Assembly (NCBI RefSeq): GCF_003390845.1
Contig: NZ_QMEK01000001.1
Coordinates: forward strand, 1,302,001-1,366,000
DNA length: 64,000 nucleotides
From: Tropicimonas sp. IMCC34043
GTDB lineage: Bacteria > Pseudomonadota > Alphaproteobacteria > Rhodobacterales > Rhodobacteraceae
Reading direction: 5' to 3'
Shown: positions 43,072-51,520 of the stretch, in pieces
Numbering within the stretch: position 1 is the stretch's first letter
Layout of the letters: each line of letters starts with the position of its first letter
Program-made: the position numbers and the translations under genes
The notes under the pieces: model-generated
Told to the model about the DNA's origin: nothing
The model's input: the letters and a program-made list of their open reading frames with translations, nothing else
Database searches by the model: none

Positions 43072-43743
43072 CTATTCTGCCCAATGTACGGTTGCTTCGT
43101 TCAGCACGATCCGCACCGGCGCCTTGATCGGCGGCAGGCTGCGGGCGCGTTCCAGCGCCGCCCGTTTCTCGGCGCCGGTGATGAGGATATGGATCGACAT
43201 CGCCCCGCTCAGCACGGGTGCGGTCAGCGTCATGCGCGGCTCGCCCGCCGCCTCGGCACGCAGCGCCATCAGCGGCGGCGCATCGGCCGACAGCGCCTGT
43301 TCCAGCTTGTCGGCACCGGGGAATAGCGAGGCGGTGTGCATGTCGGCCCCCATCCCCAGCAGCAACACGTTGATCGGCATGAGTTTCTTGATCTGCGCGC
43401 CGAGAGTGTCGAGCGATTCCTCGGGCGTGACGGTGTCGGCATGCAGCGGCTGGTATTGCGCGGCCGCGGCCTCGTTCACCAGCAGGCGTTCGCGCAGCAG
43501 CCGGGTGTTCGAGCGCGGATGATCCTCGGGCACCCAGCGTTCGTCGTTCAGCAGCACCGTGACCCGGGCCCAATCGAGTTTCGAGGCCGAGAGCGAATCG
43601 AACGCCGGCCCCGGCGTGGTCCCGCCCGGGACGCAGAGCGTGGCATGATCCTGGATCAGCAGCGCCGACTTGAGTTCGCTCGACAAGCGGTCGGCGAGGT
43701 TGACCATCATCAGGTCGCGGTCGGGGTATTCGACGAATTTCAT
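43072..43743 (-). CDS. pgl: 6-phosphogluconolactonase
   Basis: Hydrolyses 6-phosphogluconolactone, the product of Zwf. The 223-residue DevB/SOL-type protein has [33 protein letters not shown] and [19 protein letters not shown], the typical blocks of the family including the phosphate and sugar contacts. Its start overlaps the zwf stop (ATGA at 43740-43743). Confidence 0.94.
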   Translation of the reverse strand: MKFVEYPDRDLMMVNLADRLSSELKSALLIQDHATLCVPGGTTPGPAFDSLSASKLDWARVTVLLNDERWVPEDHPRSNTRLLRERLLVNEAAAAQYQPLHADTVTPEESLDTLGAQIKKLMPINVLLLGMGADMHTASLFPGADKLEQALSADAPPLMALRAEAAGEPRMTLTAPVLSGAMSIHILITGAEKRAALERARSLPPIKAPVRIVLNEATVHWAE

Positions 43744-45194
43744 GCCCGGATCTCCCGCCAGCGGCGGCCATCGCGATGCATCAGCATCAGCGCATCGTCG
43801 GGGCCGGCGCTGCCCTGATCGTAGGGCATCGGCGTGTCGCCGCGGCCCTCCCATCCGCCGATCAGCGGATCGGTCCAGGCCCAGGCGGCCTCGACCTCGT
43901 CGCCGCGCATGAACAGCGTCTGGTTGCCGCGGATCACATCCATGATCAGCCGCTCGTAGGCATCGGGTGCCTCGGCCGCATCGGGCCCCAGCGCCTCGGC
44001 AAAGGACATGTCGAGCGGCACGTCGAGCAGGCGCATGCCCCCCGGCCCCGGCTCCTTAATCGTCACACCGAGCTCCATCCCCTCGTTCGGCTGCAACCTG
44101 ATCGACAGCACGTTCGAATGCAGCCCGTGGTCTTCCTCGAAAATGTTGTGCGGCGCGGCCTTGAAGACCACGGCGATCTCGCTCGCCCGCGCCTTCAGCC
44201 GCTTGCCGGTCCGTATGTAGAACGGGGTCCCGTTCCAGCGCCAGTTCGAGATCCCGACCCGCATGGCGACGAAGCATTCGGTCTTGCTGGCCGGGTCGCC
44301 GACGTCCTGGCGATAGCTTGGCTGGCCGTCGGCGGCCGAATACTGGCCGCGCACGATTTCGCGGGGATCGACCGAGTCGAGGGCGCGGATCACCTTGAGC
44401 TTTTCGTCGCGCACCGAATCGGGTTCGAACCGCGACGGCGGTTCCATCGCGATCAGGCACAGAAGCTGCAGCATGTGGTTTTGGACCATGTCGCGCATTG
44501 CGCCCGAGCGGTCATAATATTCGCCCCTGCCGCCAACCCCCACGGTTTCGGCCACCGTGATCTGGATATGGTCGATGTACTTGTTGTTCCACAGCGGCTC
44601 GAACAGCATGTTGCCGAACCGGACCGCCATCAGGTTCTGGACGGTTTCCTTGCCGAGATAATGGTCGATCCGGTAGATCTGGCTTTCGTCGAAATGCGCC
44701 GCGAGGTTGCGGTTCAGCTCCCGGGCCGACTCGAGATCCTTGCCAAAGGGTTTTTCCGCGACAATGCGGCTGGTTTCGTCGGCGATGCCGCGCGCGTTCA
44801 GCCGTTCCGCAATCGGGCCGAAAAGCGACGGCGCGACCGAGAAATAGAAGGCCCGGATCACGCCCTCGCGCATGTGCGCGCGAAGGTCGTCCCAGCCGTT
44901 TTCGCCGGTGGCATCGACCTGGACGTAGGAGATCTGGGACAGGAACTGCGCGATGGTCTCTTCATCGCGCTGCTCGGCGGGCAGGAATTCGTCGAGCGCC
45001 TCGCGCACCAGCGCGCGAAAGCCGTCGTCGTCGCTTTCGCTGCGGGCGGCACCGATCACCCGCGCCTCGGCGGGCATCTGGCCATCGGCGAGACGGCGAT
45101 AGAGCCCCGGCAGGATCTTGCGACGCGCCAGATCGCCGGTTCCGCCGAAAATCACGAGGTCGAAGGGATCGACCGGAATGATGCGTGCAACCAT
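43740..45194 (-). CDS. zwf: Glucose-6-phosphate 1-dehydrogenase
   Basis: The NAD(P)-dependent first enzyme of the oxidative pentose phosphate and Entner-Doudoroff routes. The 484-residue product has the nucleotide-binding segment [17 protein letters not shown] near the N-terminus, [15 protein letters not shown], and the active-site signature RIDHYLGKE with the catalytic histidine region. It heads the zwf-pgl-pgi operon. A promoter-like TTGGTG-N17-TAACAA lies about 45-70 bases upstream. The edd and eda genes of the Entner-Doudoroff route are not in the window. Confidence 0.96.
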   Translation of the reverse strand: MVARIIPVDPFDLVIFGGTGDLARRKILPGLYRRLADGQMPAEARVIGAARSESDDDGFRALVREALDEFLPAEQRDEETIAQFLSQISYVQVDATGENGWDDLRAHMREGVIRAFYFSVAPSLFGPIAERLNARGIADETSRIVAEKPFGKDLESARELNRNLAAHFDESQIYRIDHYLGKETVQNLMAVRFGNMLFEPLWNNKYIDHIQITVAETVGVGGRGEYYDRSGAMRDMVQNHMLQLLCLIAMEPPSRFEPDSVRDEKLKVIRALDSVDPREIVRGQYSAADGQPSYRQDVGDPASKTECFVAMRVGISNWRWNGTPFYIRTGKRLKARASEIAVVFKAAPHNIFEEDHGLHSNVLSIRLQPNEGMELGVTIKEPGPGGMRLLDVPLDMSFAEALGPDAAEAPDAYERLIMDVIRGNQTLFMRGDEVEAAWAWTDPLIGGWEGRGDTPMPYDQGSAGPDDALMLMHRDGRRWREIRA

Positions 45195-45236
45195 CTCTTT
45201 TGCTCCTGCTTCCGCCGCACCTGCGGCTTCCGGCGT

Positions 45237-45265
45237 TTGTTAGCGCAAACAGACGCCCCCACCAA
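45237..45265 (-). promoter_or_regulatory. Candidate promoter of zwf-pgl-pgi
   Basis: On the minus strand TTGGTG (45260-45265) and TAACAA (45237-45242) are 17 bases apart, 43 bases upstream of the zwf ATG. A purine-rich GGAGCAAAAGAG precedes the start. Confidence 0.45.
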
Positions 45266-45374
45266 GGCTTCACAAGCCCGTCAGGCAGGGCGTCTCCCCT
45301 TTTGTCCCGGCTTAGCAGGGATTAGACCAATGCGGAACAGAACGCATTGAAGCATCTCACCTATCGGACATGCC

Positions 45375-46322
45375 GTGAAGGATCTGCCGACATCCAATCA
45401 GGGGAAGTTCCGCGATCCGGCACGGACCGCGGATGGATCGCCCCGGGCCGTGGTCGCGCTGAGCGACCCGCAGACGCTGTGGTTCAACACCGGCACGCTT
45501 TGCAACATCACCTGCCGAAACTGCTATATCGAGTCCTCGCCCACCAACGATGCGCTGGTCTATCTGGCAGCCGACGAGGTCACCGACTTCCTCGACCAGA
45601 TCGAGACCCGCAACTGGGGCGTGCGCGAGATCGGTTTTACCGGCGGCGAGCCCTTTGCGAACCCCGAAATGATCGAAATGGCGCGGCGGGCGCTGGTGCG
45701 GCGCTTCGAGGTGCTGATCCTGACCAATGCGATGCGTCCGATGATGCGGCCGGCGGTGCAGGCGGGACTCGTGGCGCTGCAGGCCCGGCATGGCGGGCGT
45801 CTGACATTGCGGGTCTCGCTCGACCATCACAGCGCGCCCGGCCACGATGCCGAACGGGGCGCGGGCAGTTTCGATGTCACACTGGCCGGGATGGACTGGC
45901 TGCGTGATGCAGGCATCCGGATCGCGGTAGCCGGGCGCACGATCTGGGGCGAGGCCGAGGCGGAGGCCCGCGAAGGCTATGCCCGGCTGTTTGCGGCGCG
46001 CGGCTATGCCATCGACGCGGCCAACCCCGCAGAGCTGGTGCTGTTTCCCGAGATCGACGAAGGCGTCGAGGTGCCCGAGATCACCACCGCCTGCTGGGGA
46101 ATCCTGGGGCGTGACCCGAGGTCGGTCATGTGCGCCTCCGCGCGCATGGTGGTGCGGCGCAAGGGATCGGTGCGCGCGAGCGTCGTCGCCTGCACCCTGC
46201 TGCCCTATGATCCGCAGTTCGAGCTTGGCAGCACGCTGGCCGAGGCGGAGCGGCCCGTGGCGCTGAACCACCCCCATTGTGCCAAGTTCTGCGTGCTTGG
46301 CGGAGCGAGCTGTTCGGGCTGA
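45375..46322 (+). CDS. Radical SAM protein, function unknown
   Basis: A 315-residue radical SAM enzyme with GTG start. The cluster motif CNITCRNC (Cys43, 47, 50) would hold the 4Fe-4S cluster, and GFTGGEPFANPEM is the second SAM-binding element. The C-terminus has a compact set of cysteines (HCAKFCVLGGASCSG) that could hold an auxiliary cluster, and there is another in TACWGILGRDPRSVMCA. No peptide precursor or partner gene lies beside it. It is divergent from zwf with 180 bases between, and its promoter is not clear. The substrate is unknown. Confidence 0.8.
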   Translation: MKDLPTSNQGKFRDPARTADGSPRAVVALSDPQTLWFNTGTLCNITCRNCYIESSPTNDALVYLAADEVTDFLDQIETRNWGVREIGFTGGEPFANPEMIEMARRALVRRFEVLILTNAMRPMMRPAVQAGLVALQARHGGRLTLRVSLDHHSAPGHDAERGAGSFDVTLAGMDWLRDAGIRIAVAGRTIWGEAEAEAREGYARLFAARGYAIDAANPAELVLFPEIDEGVEVPEITTACWGILGRDPRSVMCASARMVVRRKGSVRASVVACTLLPYDPQFELGSTLAEAERPVALNHPHCAKFCVLGGASCSG

Positions 46323-46355
46323 GGCCCGGCCGCGGCGCCGATGGTGCCTGCGGGA

Positions 46356-46388
46356 GCCTCCGGCGGAGGTATTTGGGCCAAGAAGAAA
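46356..46388 (+). repeat. Possible dispersed Rhodobacterales intergenic repeat
   Basis: A 33-base stretch beginning CCTCCGGCGGAGG (a 5-bp stem with a 3-base loop) and continuing TATTTGGGCCAAGAAGAAA lies 34 bases after the radical SAM stop. From memory, very similar sequences recur after genes in Rhodobacter and Paracoccus genomes. Only one copy was noticed in this window. It may act in transcript termination or mRNA stability. Confidence 0.5.
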
Positions 46389-46545
46389 CGCTGAGTTCGG
46401 CGGTGTCGGGTGGGGTTCGGCCCGGGTCGAACAGGCGGAAAGCTGCCGATGCGGTCGTCCGGGGCCGCCGCGGCGCGCCAGCCCGCGCTTGTCCGCTGCG
46501 GGGCCGAAGCGCTATCCCGGCTGCAGGACCGCTGCAGGAGCCGCC

Positions 46546-47034
46546 ATGCGCCGACGACCGACCCTCGCCGCTTTCGTTCTTCTTGCAACTCTGGCGCTTG
46601 GCGCTTGCGCCGGGCACGACAGGGTGGAACGCCGCCAGCCGGCGAATTTCTCCGGGGCTGGCGGGCCGCTTTATCCAAACGAGACGCCGGAGCTGCGCCA
46701 GCTGATCAACCATTATTGCGCCGTCTATCAGGTGCCGCCCGATCTGGTGCACCGGCTGGCGATCCGCGAGAGCAGCCACAATCCGACCGCCCGCAACGGC
46801 CCCTATTACGGATTGTTGCAGATCCTGCCCCAGACCGCGCGGACCATGGGTCACAGCGGGCCACCCACAGAGCTGCTGGATGCCGACACCAATCTGAAAT
46901 ACGGGGTGAAATATCTGCGTGGCGCCTGGCTTTTGTCGGACGGAAGCTATGACCGGGCGATCTCCTGGTATGCCAGCGGATATTACTATGAGGCCAAGCG
47001 GCGCGGCATGCTGGAAGAGACCGGCCTGCGCTGA
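46546..47034 (+). CDS. Lytic transglycosylase lipoprotein
   Basis: A 162-residue lipoprotein (lipobox LALGAC, Cys21) with a C-terminal SLT domain. The catalytic glutamate is Glu75 in AIRESSHNP, and the following NGPYYGLLQILPQTARTMG and NLKYGVKYL are the family's conserved motifs. It would cleave peptidoglycan from the periplasmic face of a membrane. The start at 46546 has GGAG 6-9 bases upstream; earlier in-frame ATGs would remove the lipoprotein signal from the N-terminus. A GST gene follows after 13 bases. Confidence 0.88.
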   Translation: MRRRPTLAAFVLLATLALGACAGHDRVERRQPANFSGAGGPLYPNETPELRQLINHYCAVYQVPPDLVHRLAIRESSHNPTARNGPYYGLLQILPQTARTMGHSGPPTELLDADTNLKYGVKYLRGAWLLSDGSYDRAISWYASGYYYEAKRRGMLEETGLR

Positions 47035-47047
47035 GAAAGGTGCAGGA

Positions 47048-47689
47048 ATGCTCGAGATCTGGGGCCGGGCGGATTCGTCCAATGTGCAGGCGGTGATGTG
47101 GTGTGTGGGCGAACTGGGCCTGCCGTTCCTGCGCCATGACGTGGGCCAGCGCTATGGCGGCACCGACACGCCCGATTTCATCGCCATGAACCCCAACCGC
47201 AAGATCCCGGTGCTGCGCGACGGCGGTGGCCCGGCGCTTTGGGAATCGGCGGCGATCATGCGCTATCTGGCCGGCAGCTATGGCCACGGGGCCTTCTGGC
47301 CCGAGGATCTGGTGGCACGAAGCGAGGTCGACCGCTGGGCCGAATGGGCCAAGATCAACGTGGCGATCCCGTTCATGGACGAGGTGTTTTTCCCGCTGAT
47401 CCGGCGGCCCGCCGCCGAGCGCGACCCGGCAGCGATCGCCCGAGCGGTGACGGATCTGGAACAGACCCTCGGGATCGCCGAAAGCCGGCTGGCCGAGCAT
47501 CCCTATCTTGTCGGCAGCGACTTCTCGCTGGCAGATATCCTGCTCGGGCATGTGCTCTATCGCTATTACGACATCGATATCGCGCGCGCGGAGTTGCCCG
47601 CACTGGCCGCCTATTACCAGCGTCTGACCGAACGGCCGCCGTTCCGCGAGCATGTGATGATCGGCTACGACGCATTGCGGGCCGGGTAG
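47048..47689 (+). CDS. Glutathione S-transferase family protein
   Basis: A 213-residue protein with an N-terminal thioredoxin-like domain (MLEIWGRADSSNVQAVMWCVGELGL, MNPNRKIPVL, ALWESAAIMRYLA, the ES motif for glutathione) and a C-terminal all-helical domain with YLVGSDFSLADILLGHVLYRY. The serine pair in DSSNVQ is where the catalytic residue is expected. The substrate is unknown. It is 13 bases after the lytic transglycosylase gene and probably in one transcript; it ends 12 bases from a convergent gene. Confidence 0.88.
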   Translation: MLEIWGRADSSNVQAVMWCVGELGLPFLRHDVGQRYGGTDTPDFIAMNPNRKIPVLRDGGGPALWESAAIMRYLAGSYGHGAFWPEDLVARSEVDRWAEWAKINVAIPFMDEVFFPLIRRPAAERDPAAIARAVTDLEQTLGIAESRLAEHPYLVGSDFSLADILLGHVLYRYYDIDIARAELPALAAYYQRLTERPPFREHVMIGYDALRAG

Positions 47690-47701
47690 AGGCCTGCCGT
47701 A

Positions 47702-48121
47702 TCAGCGGCGGGAATAGCGGCTTTCCATGGCGTAGTCCTTGCGCGGGCCCTGTGCCCGCCAGAGGCTGGCCCAGCCATCGGGCCAGGTCGTGAAGTCATA
47801 GGTCACGCGATAGGCGTCTGGGTCGCACCAGTGGCTTGCCTCGGCCGCCGCCACAGTGGGATCGAAGCGATGGAACGGTCGGCCGTCGGCGAACAGCACC
47901 GCGATGCCGCCGCGATCCGCCCGCCAGAGCCAGTCGCGCGCAGCCGTCATCGGCCGGATCCCGGGGCCGCCGAGGATGCCGGTCTCGCGACAGATCAGGC
48001 CGTGGGCCTCGGGGGTGAAGACCGCCTGCCCGGAGAAATCGAGGATCCGGCCCTCGCGGCGATCCTCGATCCGGCGGGCGAGGTGCCATTGGCCCGCGAA
48101 ATCGGCGAGGTCTGGGGGCAT
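47702..48121 (-). CDS. DUF6314-like protein
   Basis: A 139-residue protein that appears to be the family known as DUF6314. The pattern LADFAGQWHLARRIEDRREGRI, FTPEAHGLICRETGIL and DPDAYRVTYDFTTWPDGWASLWRAQGPRKDY suggests a small lipocalin-like beta-barrel with conserved tryptophans. The function is not known. It is convergent with the GST gene and divergent from purB, with a 187-base gap that also carries the purB promoter. Confidence 0.7.
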   Translation of the reverse strand: MPPDLADFAGQWHLARRIEDRREGRILDFSGQAVFTPEAHGLICRETGILGGPGIRPMTAARDWLWRADRGGIAVLFADGRPFHRFDPTVAAAEASHWCDPDAYRVTYDFTTWPDGWASLWRAQGPRKDYAMESRYSRR

Positions 48122-48219
48122 CTGCCGGCTCCGATCTGGTTTTGCGCCCGGGGTCGTTGCCGGGGCGTCGCCCGGACAGCGGATTCGGGATGGCAGGCCC
48201 GCCCGCGGGGCGCAACTGC

Positions 48220-48240
48220 CCCCGGCGCTTGTCGCCGGGG
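48220..48240. repeat. 8-bp inverted repeat over the purB -35 region
   Basis: CCCCGGCG (48220-48227) and CGCCGGGG (48233-48240) form a perfect inverted repeat with a CTTGT spacer. It overlaps the -35-like TTGTCG at 48229-48234, so it could be a regulator site; it could equally end the DUF6314 transcript. Confidence 0.5.
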
Positions 48241-48257
48241 CGGGGCTTGGCTAGAAG
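48229..48257 (+). promoter_or_regulatory. Candidate promoter of purB
   Basis: TTGTCG (48229-48234) and TAGAAG (48252-48257) are 17 bases apart, 51 bases upstream of the purB ATG. Confidence 0.45.
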
Positions 48258-48308
48258 CGCGCAGCGCCCCGACCGAACATACGACGAAACAGCCGCGAAA
48301 GGCCCGCA

Positions 48309-49616
48309 ATGATCCCCCGCTATTCCCGCCCCGAGATGGTCGCCCTCTGGTCGCCCGAAACCAAGTTCCGCATCTGGTTCGAGATCGAGGCCCATGCCTG
48401 CGATGCCCAGGCCGACCTTGGCGTGATCCCGCGGGCAAATGCCGAGGCGGTGTGGAAGGCGAAGGACGTCGATTTCGACGTGGCCCGGATCGACGAGATC
48501 GAGGCGGTGACAAAACACGACGTGATCGCCTTCCTGACCCATCTGGCCGAGATCGTGGGCGCCGATGCGGCCCGCTTCGTCCATCAGGGGATGACCTCGT
48601 CGGACGTGCTCGACACCACGTTCAACGTGCAGCTGGTGCGCGCGTCCGACATCCTTCTGGCCGACATGGACGCGCTGCTGGCCGCGCTGAAGCGGCGCGC
48701 CTTCGAGCACAAGGATACCGTCCGGATCGGCCGCAGCCACGGCATCCATGCCGAGCCGACCACCATGGGCCTGACCTTCGCCCGGTTCTATGCCGAGATG
48801 GAGCGCAACCGGAACCGGCTGGAAAAGGCGCGGTACGAGGTGGCGACGGGTGCAATTTCGGGCGCGGTCGGCACATTTGCCAATATCGATCCGGCAGTGG
48901 AGGAATACGTCTGCGAGAAGCTCGGCCTGCGGCCCGAGCCGATCTCGACCCAGGTCATCCCGCGCGACCGGCACGCGATGTTCTTTGCCACGCTCGGGGT
49001 CATCGCCTCGTCGATCGAGAACGTTTCGACCGAGATCCGGCACATGCAGCGCACCGAGGTTCTGGAGGCCGAGGAATTCTTCTCGAAGGGCCAGAAGGGA
49101 TCCTCGGCCATGCCGCACAAGAGGAACCCGGTGCTGACCGAGAACCTGACGGGTCTGGCCCGTCTGGTGCGCGGCGCCGTGACCCCGGCGCTCGAGAATG
49201 TGGCGCTCTGGCACGAGCGGGACATCTCGCATTCCTCGGTCGAACGCGCGATCGGGCCCGATGCGACCGTGACGCTCGATTTTGCGCTGGCCCGCCTGAC
49301 CGGCGTGATCGACAAGATGGTGATCTACCCTGACAACATGCTGGCCAACATGAACAAGTTCCGCGGCCTTGTGATGTCGCAGCGGGTGCTTCTGGCGCTG
49401 ACCCAGGCCGGTGTCAGCCGCGAGGATTCCTATCGGCTGGTACAGCGCAATGCGATGAAGGTCTGGGAACAGGGCTGCGATTTCAAAACCGAGCTGCTGG
49501 CCGACCCGGAGGTCACGGCGGCGTTGAGCCCGGCCGAGATCGAGGAGAAGTTCGACCTTGGCTATCACACCAAGAACGTCGACACGATCTTCCGGCGGGT
49601 GTTTGGCGAAAGCTGA
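48309..49616 (+). CDS. purB: Adenylosuccinate lyase
   Basis: Catalyses two steps of purine synthesis: SAICAR to AICAR and adenylosuccinate to AMP. The 435-residue product begins MIPRYSRPEMVALWSPE, which is typical of bacterial PurB. It carries the fumarase/aspartase superfamily signature GSSAMPHKRNPVLTEN, the VHQGMTSSDVLDT segment and the catalytic-region GRSHGIHAEPTT. It is transcribed alone. A hairpin follows 40 bases downstream. Confidence 0.97.
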   Translation: MIPRYSRPEMVALWSPETKFRIWFEIEAHACDAQADLGVIPRANAEAVWKAKDVDFDVARIDEIEAVTKHDVIAFLTHLAEIVGADAARFVHQGMTSSDVLDTTFNVQLVRASDILLADMDALLAALKRRAFEHKDTVRIGRSHGIHAEPTTMGLTFARFYAEMERNRNRLEKARYEVATGAISGAVGTFANIDPAVEEYVCEKLGLRPEPISTQVIPRDRHAMFFATLGVIASSIENVSTEIRHMQRTEVLEAEEFFSKGQKGSSAMPHKRNPVLTENLTGLARLVRGAVTPALENVALWHERDISHSSVERAIGPDATVTLDFALARLTGVIDKMVIYPDNMLANMNKFRGLVMSQRVLLALTQAGVSREDSYRLVQRNAMKVWEQGCDFKTELLADPEVTAALSPAEIEEKFDLGYHTKNVDTIFRRVFGES

Positions 49617-49656
49617 GCGGCCCGGCGCGAAACTTGCCCGGCATCCCGAGCCATTC

Positions 49657-49688
49657 ATGGGGCGGCGGCCACGGCTTGGCCGCCCCAT
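49657..49688 (+). terminator. Hairpin after purB
   Basis: A 10-bp perfect inverted repeat (49657-49666 with 49679-49688) lies 40 bases after the purB stop with a 12-base loop. No T-run follows. Confidence 0.45.
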
Positions 49689-49758
49689 CCGTTGCAGGAC
49701 ACGTGATCGCCGCGGCAGGGCTATGCCATCCCTGCCCGCGAAACCCGGAGCGGAGCCG

Positions 49759-49947
49759 ATGCCGCAAGATATGTCCCTGACACCGCTGACCGCGACGCTG
49801 CTGTTTCTGGTGCTGGTGTTTGCCGGCCGCGGGTTCCGTCAGGCCTGGAAGGCACAGGCACCGGGGTGGAAGGCCAGGGCCTGGGTCTATGGCGCGGCGG
49901 CCGCGGCTGCCTTTGTGGCGCTTGCCGGCCTGCCGCTGCACGGCTGA
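49759..49947 (+). CDS. Small two-helix membrane protein, unknown
   Basis: A 62-residue protein with two hydrophobic segments (about 10-24 and 41-58) separated by a basic, Trp-containing loop (RGFRQAWKAQAPGWKARAW). GGAG lies 5-8 bases upstream of ATG 49759, so translation is plausible. No family is recognised. It is convergent with nqrM, and a functional link to Nqr is not evident. Confidence 0.5.
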   Translation: MPQDMSLTPLTATLLFLVLVFAGRGFRQAWKAQAPGWKARAWVYGAAAAAAFVALAGLPLHG

Positions 49948-49983
49948 GACACCCCGCGCCAAACAGCCGAAGAATGGCCGCCG

Positions 49984-50220
49984 TCAGCCCTGCATCTGCT
50001 CGGCCATCCTGCGCGCCCGCGGGCATTGCAGACGCTCGTGCAGGGGGCTGTCGGGGTCGACGTCCTTCTTGCAGACCACGCATTTGTCGGCGCCGGCGAT
50101 GGCGTTCAGGCCACCGCAACTGCCCTTGATCCGCATCCGCTGGCCGACCAGCATCACGCCGACCGCCATGGCGGCCATGGCAACGGCGAGGATCAGGAAG
50201 CTGAGGAGGAACGTGGCCAT
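49984..50220 (-). CDS. nqrM: Na+-NQR maturation protein NqrM (DUF539)
   Basis: A 78-residue protein with one N-terminal membrane helix (about 3-26) and four conserved cysteines (Cys35 in SCGGL, Cys47 and Cys50 in CVVCKK, Cys66 in LQCPRA). This is the layout of NqrM, which is needed for assembly of the iron centre between NqrD and NqrE. It lies just downstream of apbE on the minus strand, divergent from nqrABCDEF. The assignment is strengthened by the nearby nqr operon. Confidence 0.9.
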   Translation of the reverse strand: MATFLLSFLILAVAMAAMAVGVMLVGQRMRIKGSCGGLNAIAGADKCVVCKKDVDPDSPLHERLQCPRARRMAEQMQG

Positions 50221-50253
50221 GGGGCGCCTTTCTTGGGTGCGTCTTGTCCCAGA

Positions 50254-51276
50254 CTACTCGCCTGCGAGCAGCTTTTCAAACGCCGGGCTTTCGTGCTTGA
50301 GATAGGCCTCGTCCGGGCCCTCGGCGCGCGAGATGAAGAACACCGCCAGATCGTTGGCGGCAGCGACCTTCATGCCCTCGTCCTCGCCCATCACGATCAT
50401 CGCGGTCGCCAGCGCATCGGCCATCATGCCGTTTTCCGCCAGCACGGTAACCGAAGTCGCCCGGTGGGTGATCGGCCGGCCCGTCGTCGGGTCGATCAGG
50501 TGGGAATAACGCACGCCGTCCTGTTCGAAGAAGTTGCGATAATCGCCCGAGGTTGCCATGCCAAGGTCGCTGACCGGAACCACCATCTCGAGCGAATGAC
50601 TGCCGGTGTCGGGCGATTCGATGCCGATCTGCCAGGGATCGCCCGCCTCGTTGGTGCCGGCGGCCACCAGATCGCCGCCGATCTCGATCATGTAGCGCTC
50701 GATCCCCTGGTCGCGCAGGGTCTTCGCCACCGCGTCGCCGCCGTATCCCTTGGCGATGGCCGACAGGTTGACCGAAACCGCCGGGTCGGTCTTGGCCAGG
50801 GTCTGACCGTCGAGCACCAGCAGACCGCCCTGCCCCACATGCGCCAGTGCCACGGCGATATCACTGTCCGAGGGCACCGGATCCTCGGGCTTGCGGGTGC
50901 CGAATCCCCAAAGCTCGATCAGCGGGGACAGGGTCACGTCGAACTTGCCTTCGGACAGGGCGTGGACCTTGTTCGCCGCCGCGATCACCTGCGCAAGCTC
51001 GGGCGAGATCGCGATGGGATCGGTGCTGGCATCGGCGTTGAACAGCGACACTTCCGAGGTCTTGTCCCAGTTCGACATCGCGTGGTTGACAGCTGCCAGC
51101 GTCGCGTCGACCGCCTGTGACAGGTCTTCCTCGCTCACCCGTTTCGGCACGTCGACGGCGGTGATGTGATAGGTCGTCCCCATGGTCTCGCCGGACAGTT
51201 TCAGCACCCTTCCCGCGCTGTCGGGCCAACAGCCCGAAAGTGCCACAAACAGCGGAAGCAGGAGCAGGATTCGCAT
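50254..51276 (-). CDS. apbE: FAD:protein FMN transferase ApbE
   Basis: A 340-residue lipoprotein (lipobox LSGC, Cys16) that transfers FMN covalently onto threonines of NqrB and NqrC. The motifs LSGETMGTTYHITAV, AIAKGYGGDAVAK and YMIEIGGDLVAAG, plus the C-terminal SHLIDPTTGRPI with the metal-binding acidic and Thr positions, are typical of ApbE. ATG 51276 is chosen because it opens with a lipoprotein signal. Here apbE and nqrM are divergent from nqrA rather than at the end of the nqr operon. Confidence 0.93.
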   Translation of the reverse strand: MRILLLLPLFVALSGCWPDSAGRVLKLSGETMGTTYHITAVDVPKRVSEEDLSQAVDATLAAVNHAMSNWDKTSEVSLFNADASTDPIAISPELAQVIAAANKVHALSEGKFDVTLSPLIELWGFGTRKPEDPVPSDSDIAVALAHVGQGGLLVLDGQTLAKTDPAVSVNLSAIAKGYGGDAVAKTLRDQGIERYMIEIGGDLVAAGTNEAGDPWQIGIESPDTGSHSLEMVVPVSDLGMATSGDYRNFFEQDGVRYSHLIDPTTGRPITHRATSVTVLAENGMMADALATAMIVMGEDEGMKVAAANDLAVFFISRAEGPDEAYLKHESPAFEKLLAGE

Positions 51277-51308
51277 GGAATGGGTCCCTCTTGCGGCCAA
51301 ACGCAGCG

Positions 51309-51337
51309 GGTCTTGCACTTCCACCGCCACCTGTCAA
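51309..51337 (-). promoter_or_regulatory. Candidate promoter of apbE-nqrM
   Basis: On the minus strand a perfect TTGACA (51332-51337) lies 17 bases from AAGACC (51309-51314), a poor -10. It is placed 33 bases upstream of the apbE start. Confidence 0.35.
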
Positions 51338-51381
51338 CGACAGCAGACTCTGCCAGAGACATTGGCACAGCAGCAATTCCA

Positions 51382-51410
51382 TTGCCCTGCGCCAAGTCTG
51401 CCAATAATAC
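51382..51410 (+). promoter_or_regulatory. Candidate promoter of nqrABCDEF
   Basis: TTGCCC (51382-51387) and TAATAC (51405-51410) are separated by 17 bases, about 110 bases upstream of the nqrA ATG. It lies back to back with the apbE promoter in a shared 244-base region. Confidence 0.5.
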
Positions 51411-51520
51411 GAAAGCCAGTGTATGCGAAGGCATTCCATGGCGCGATCTGGGCGCCTGGTTTGCCTTGGCATTGCAGCCAGGGACCGAAACAAGACCGAA
51501 ACGGACACCGCAGCGAGTTC

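Noticed and set aside
43064-43771. Upstream extension of the pgi frame across pgl
   Set aside because: The extension lies within pgl and lacks homology; Pgi starts naturally at MWTDLKTY.
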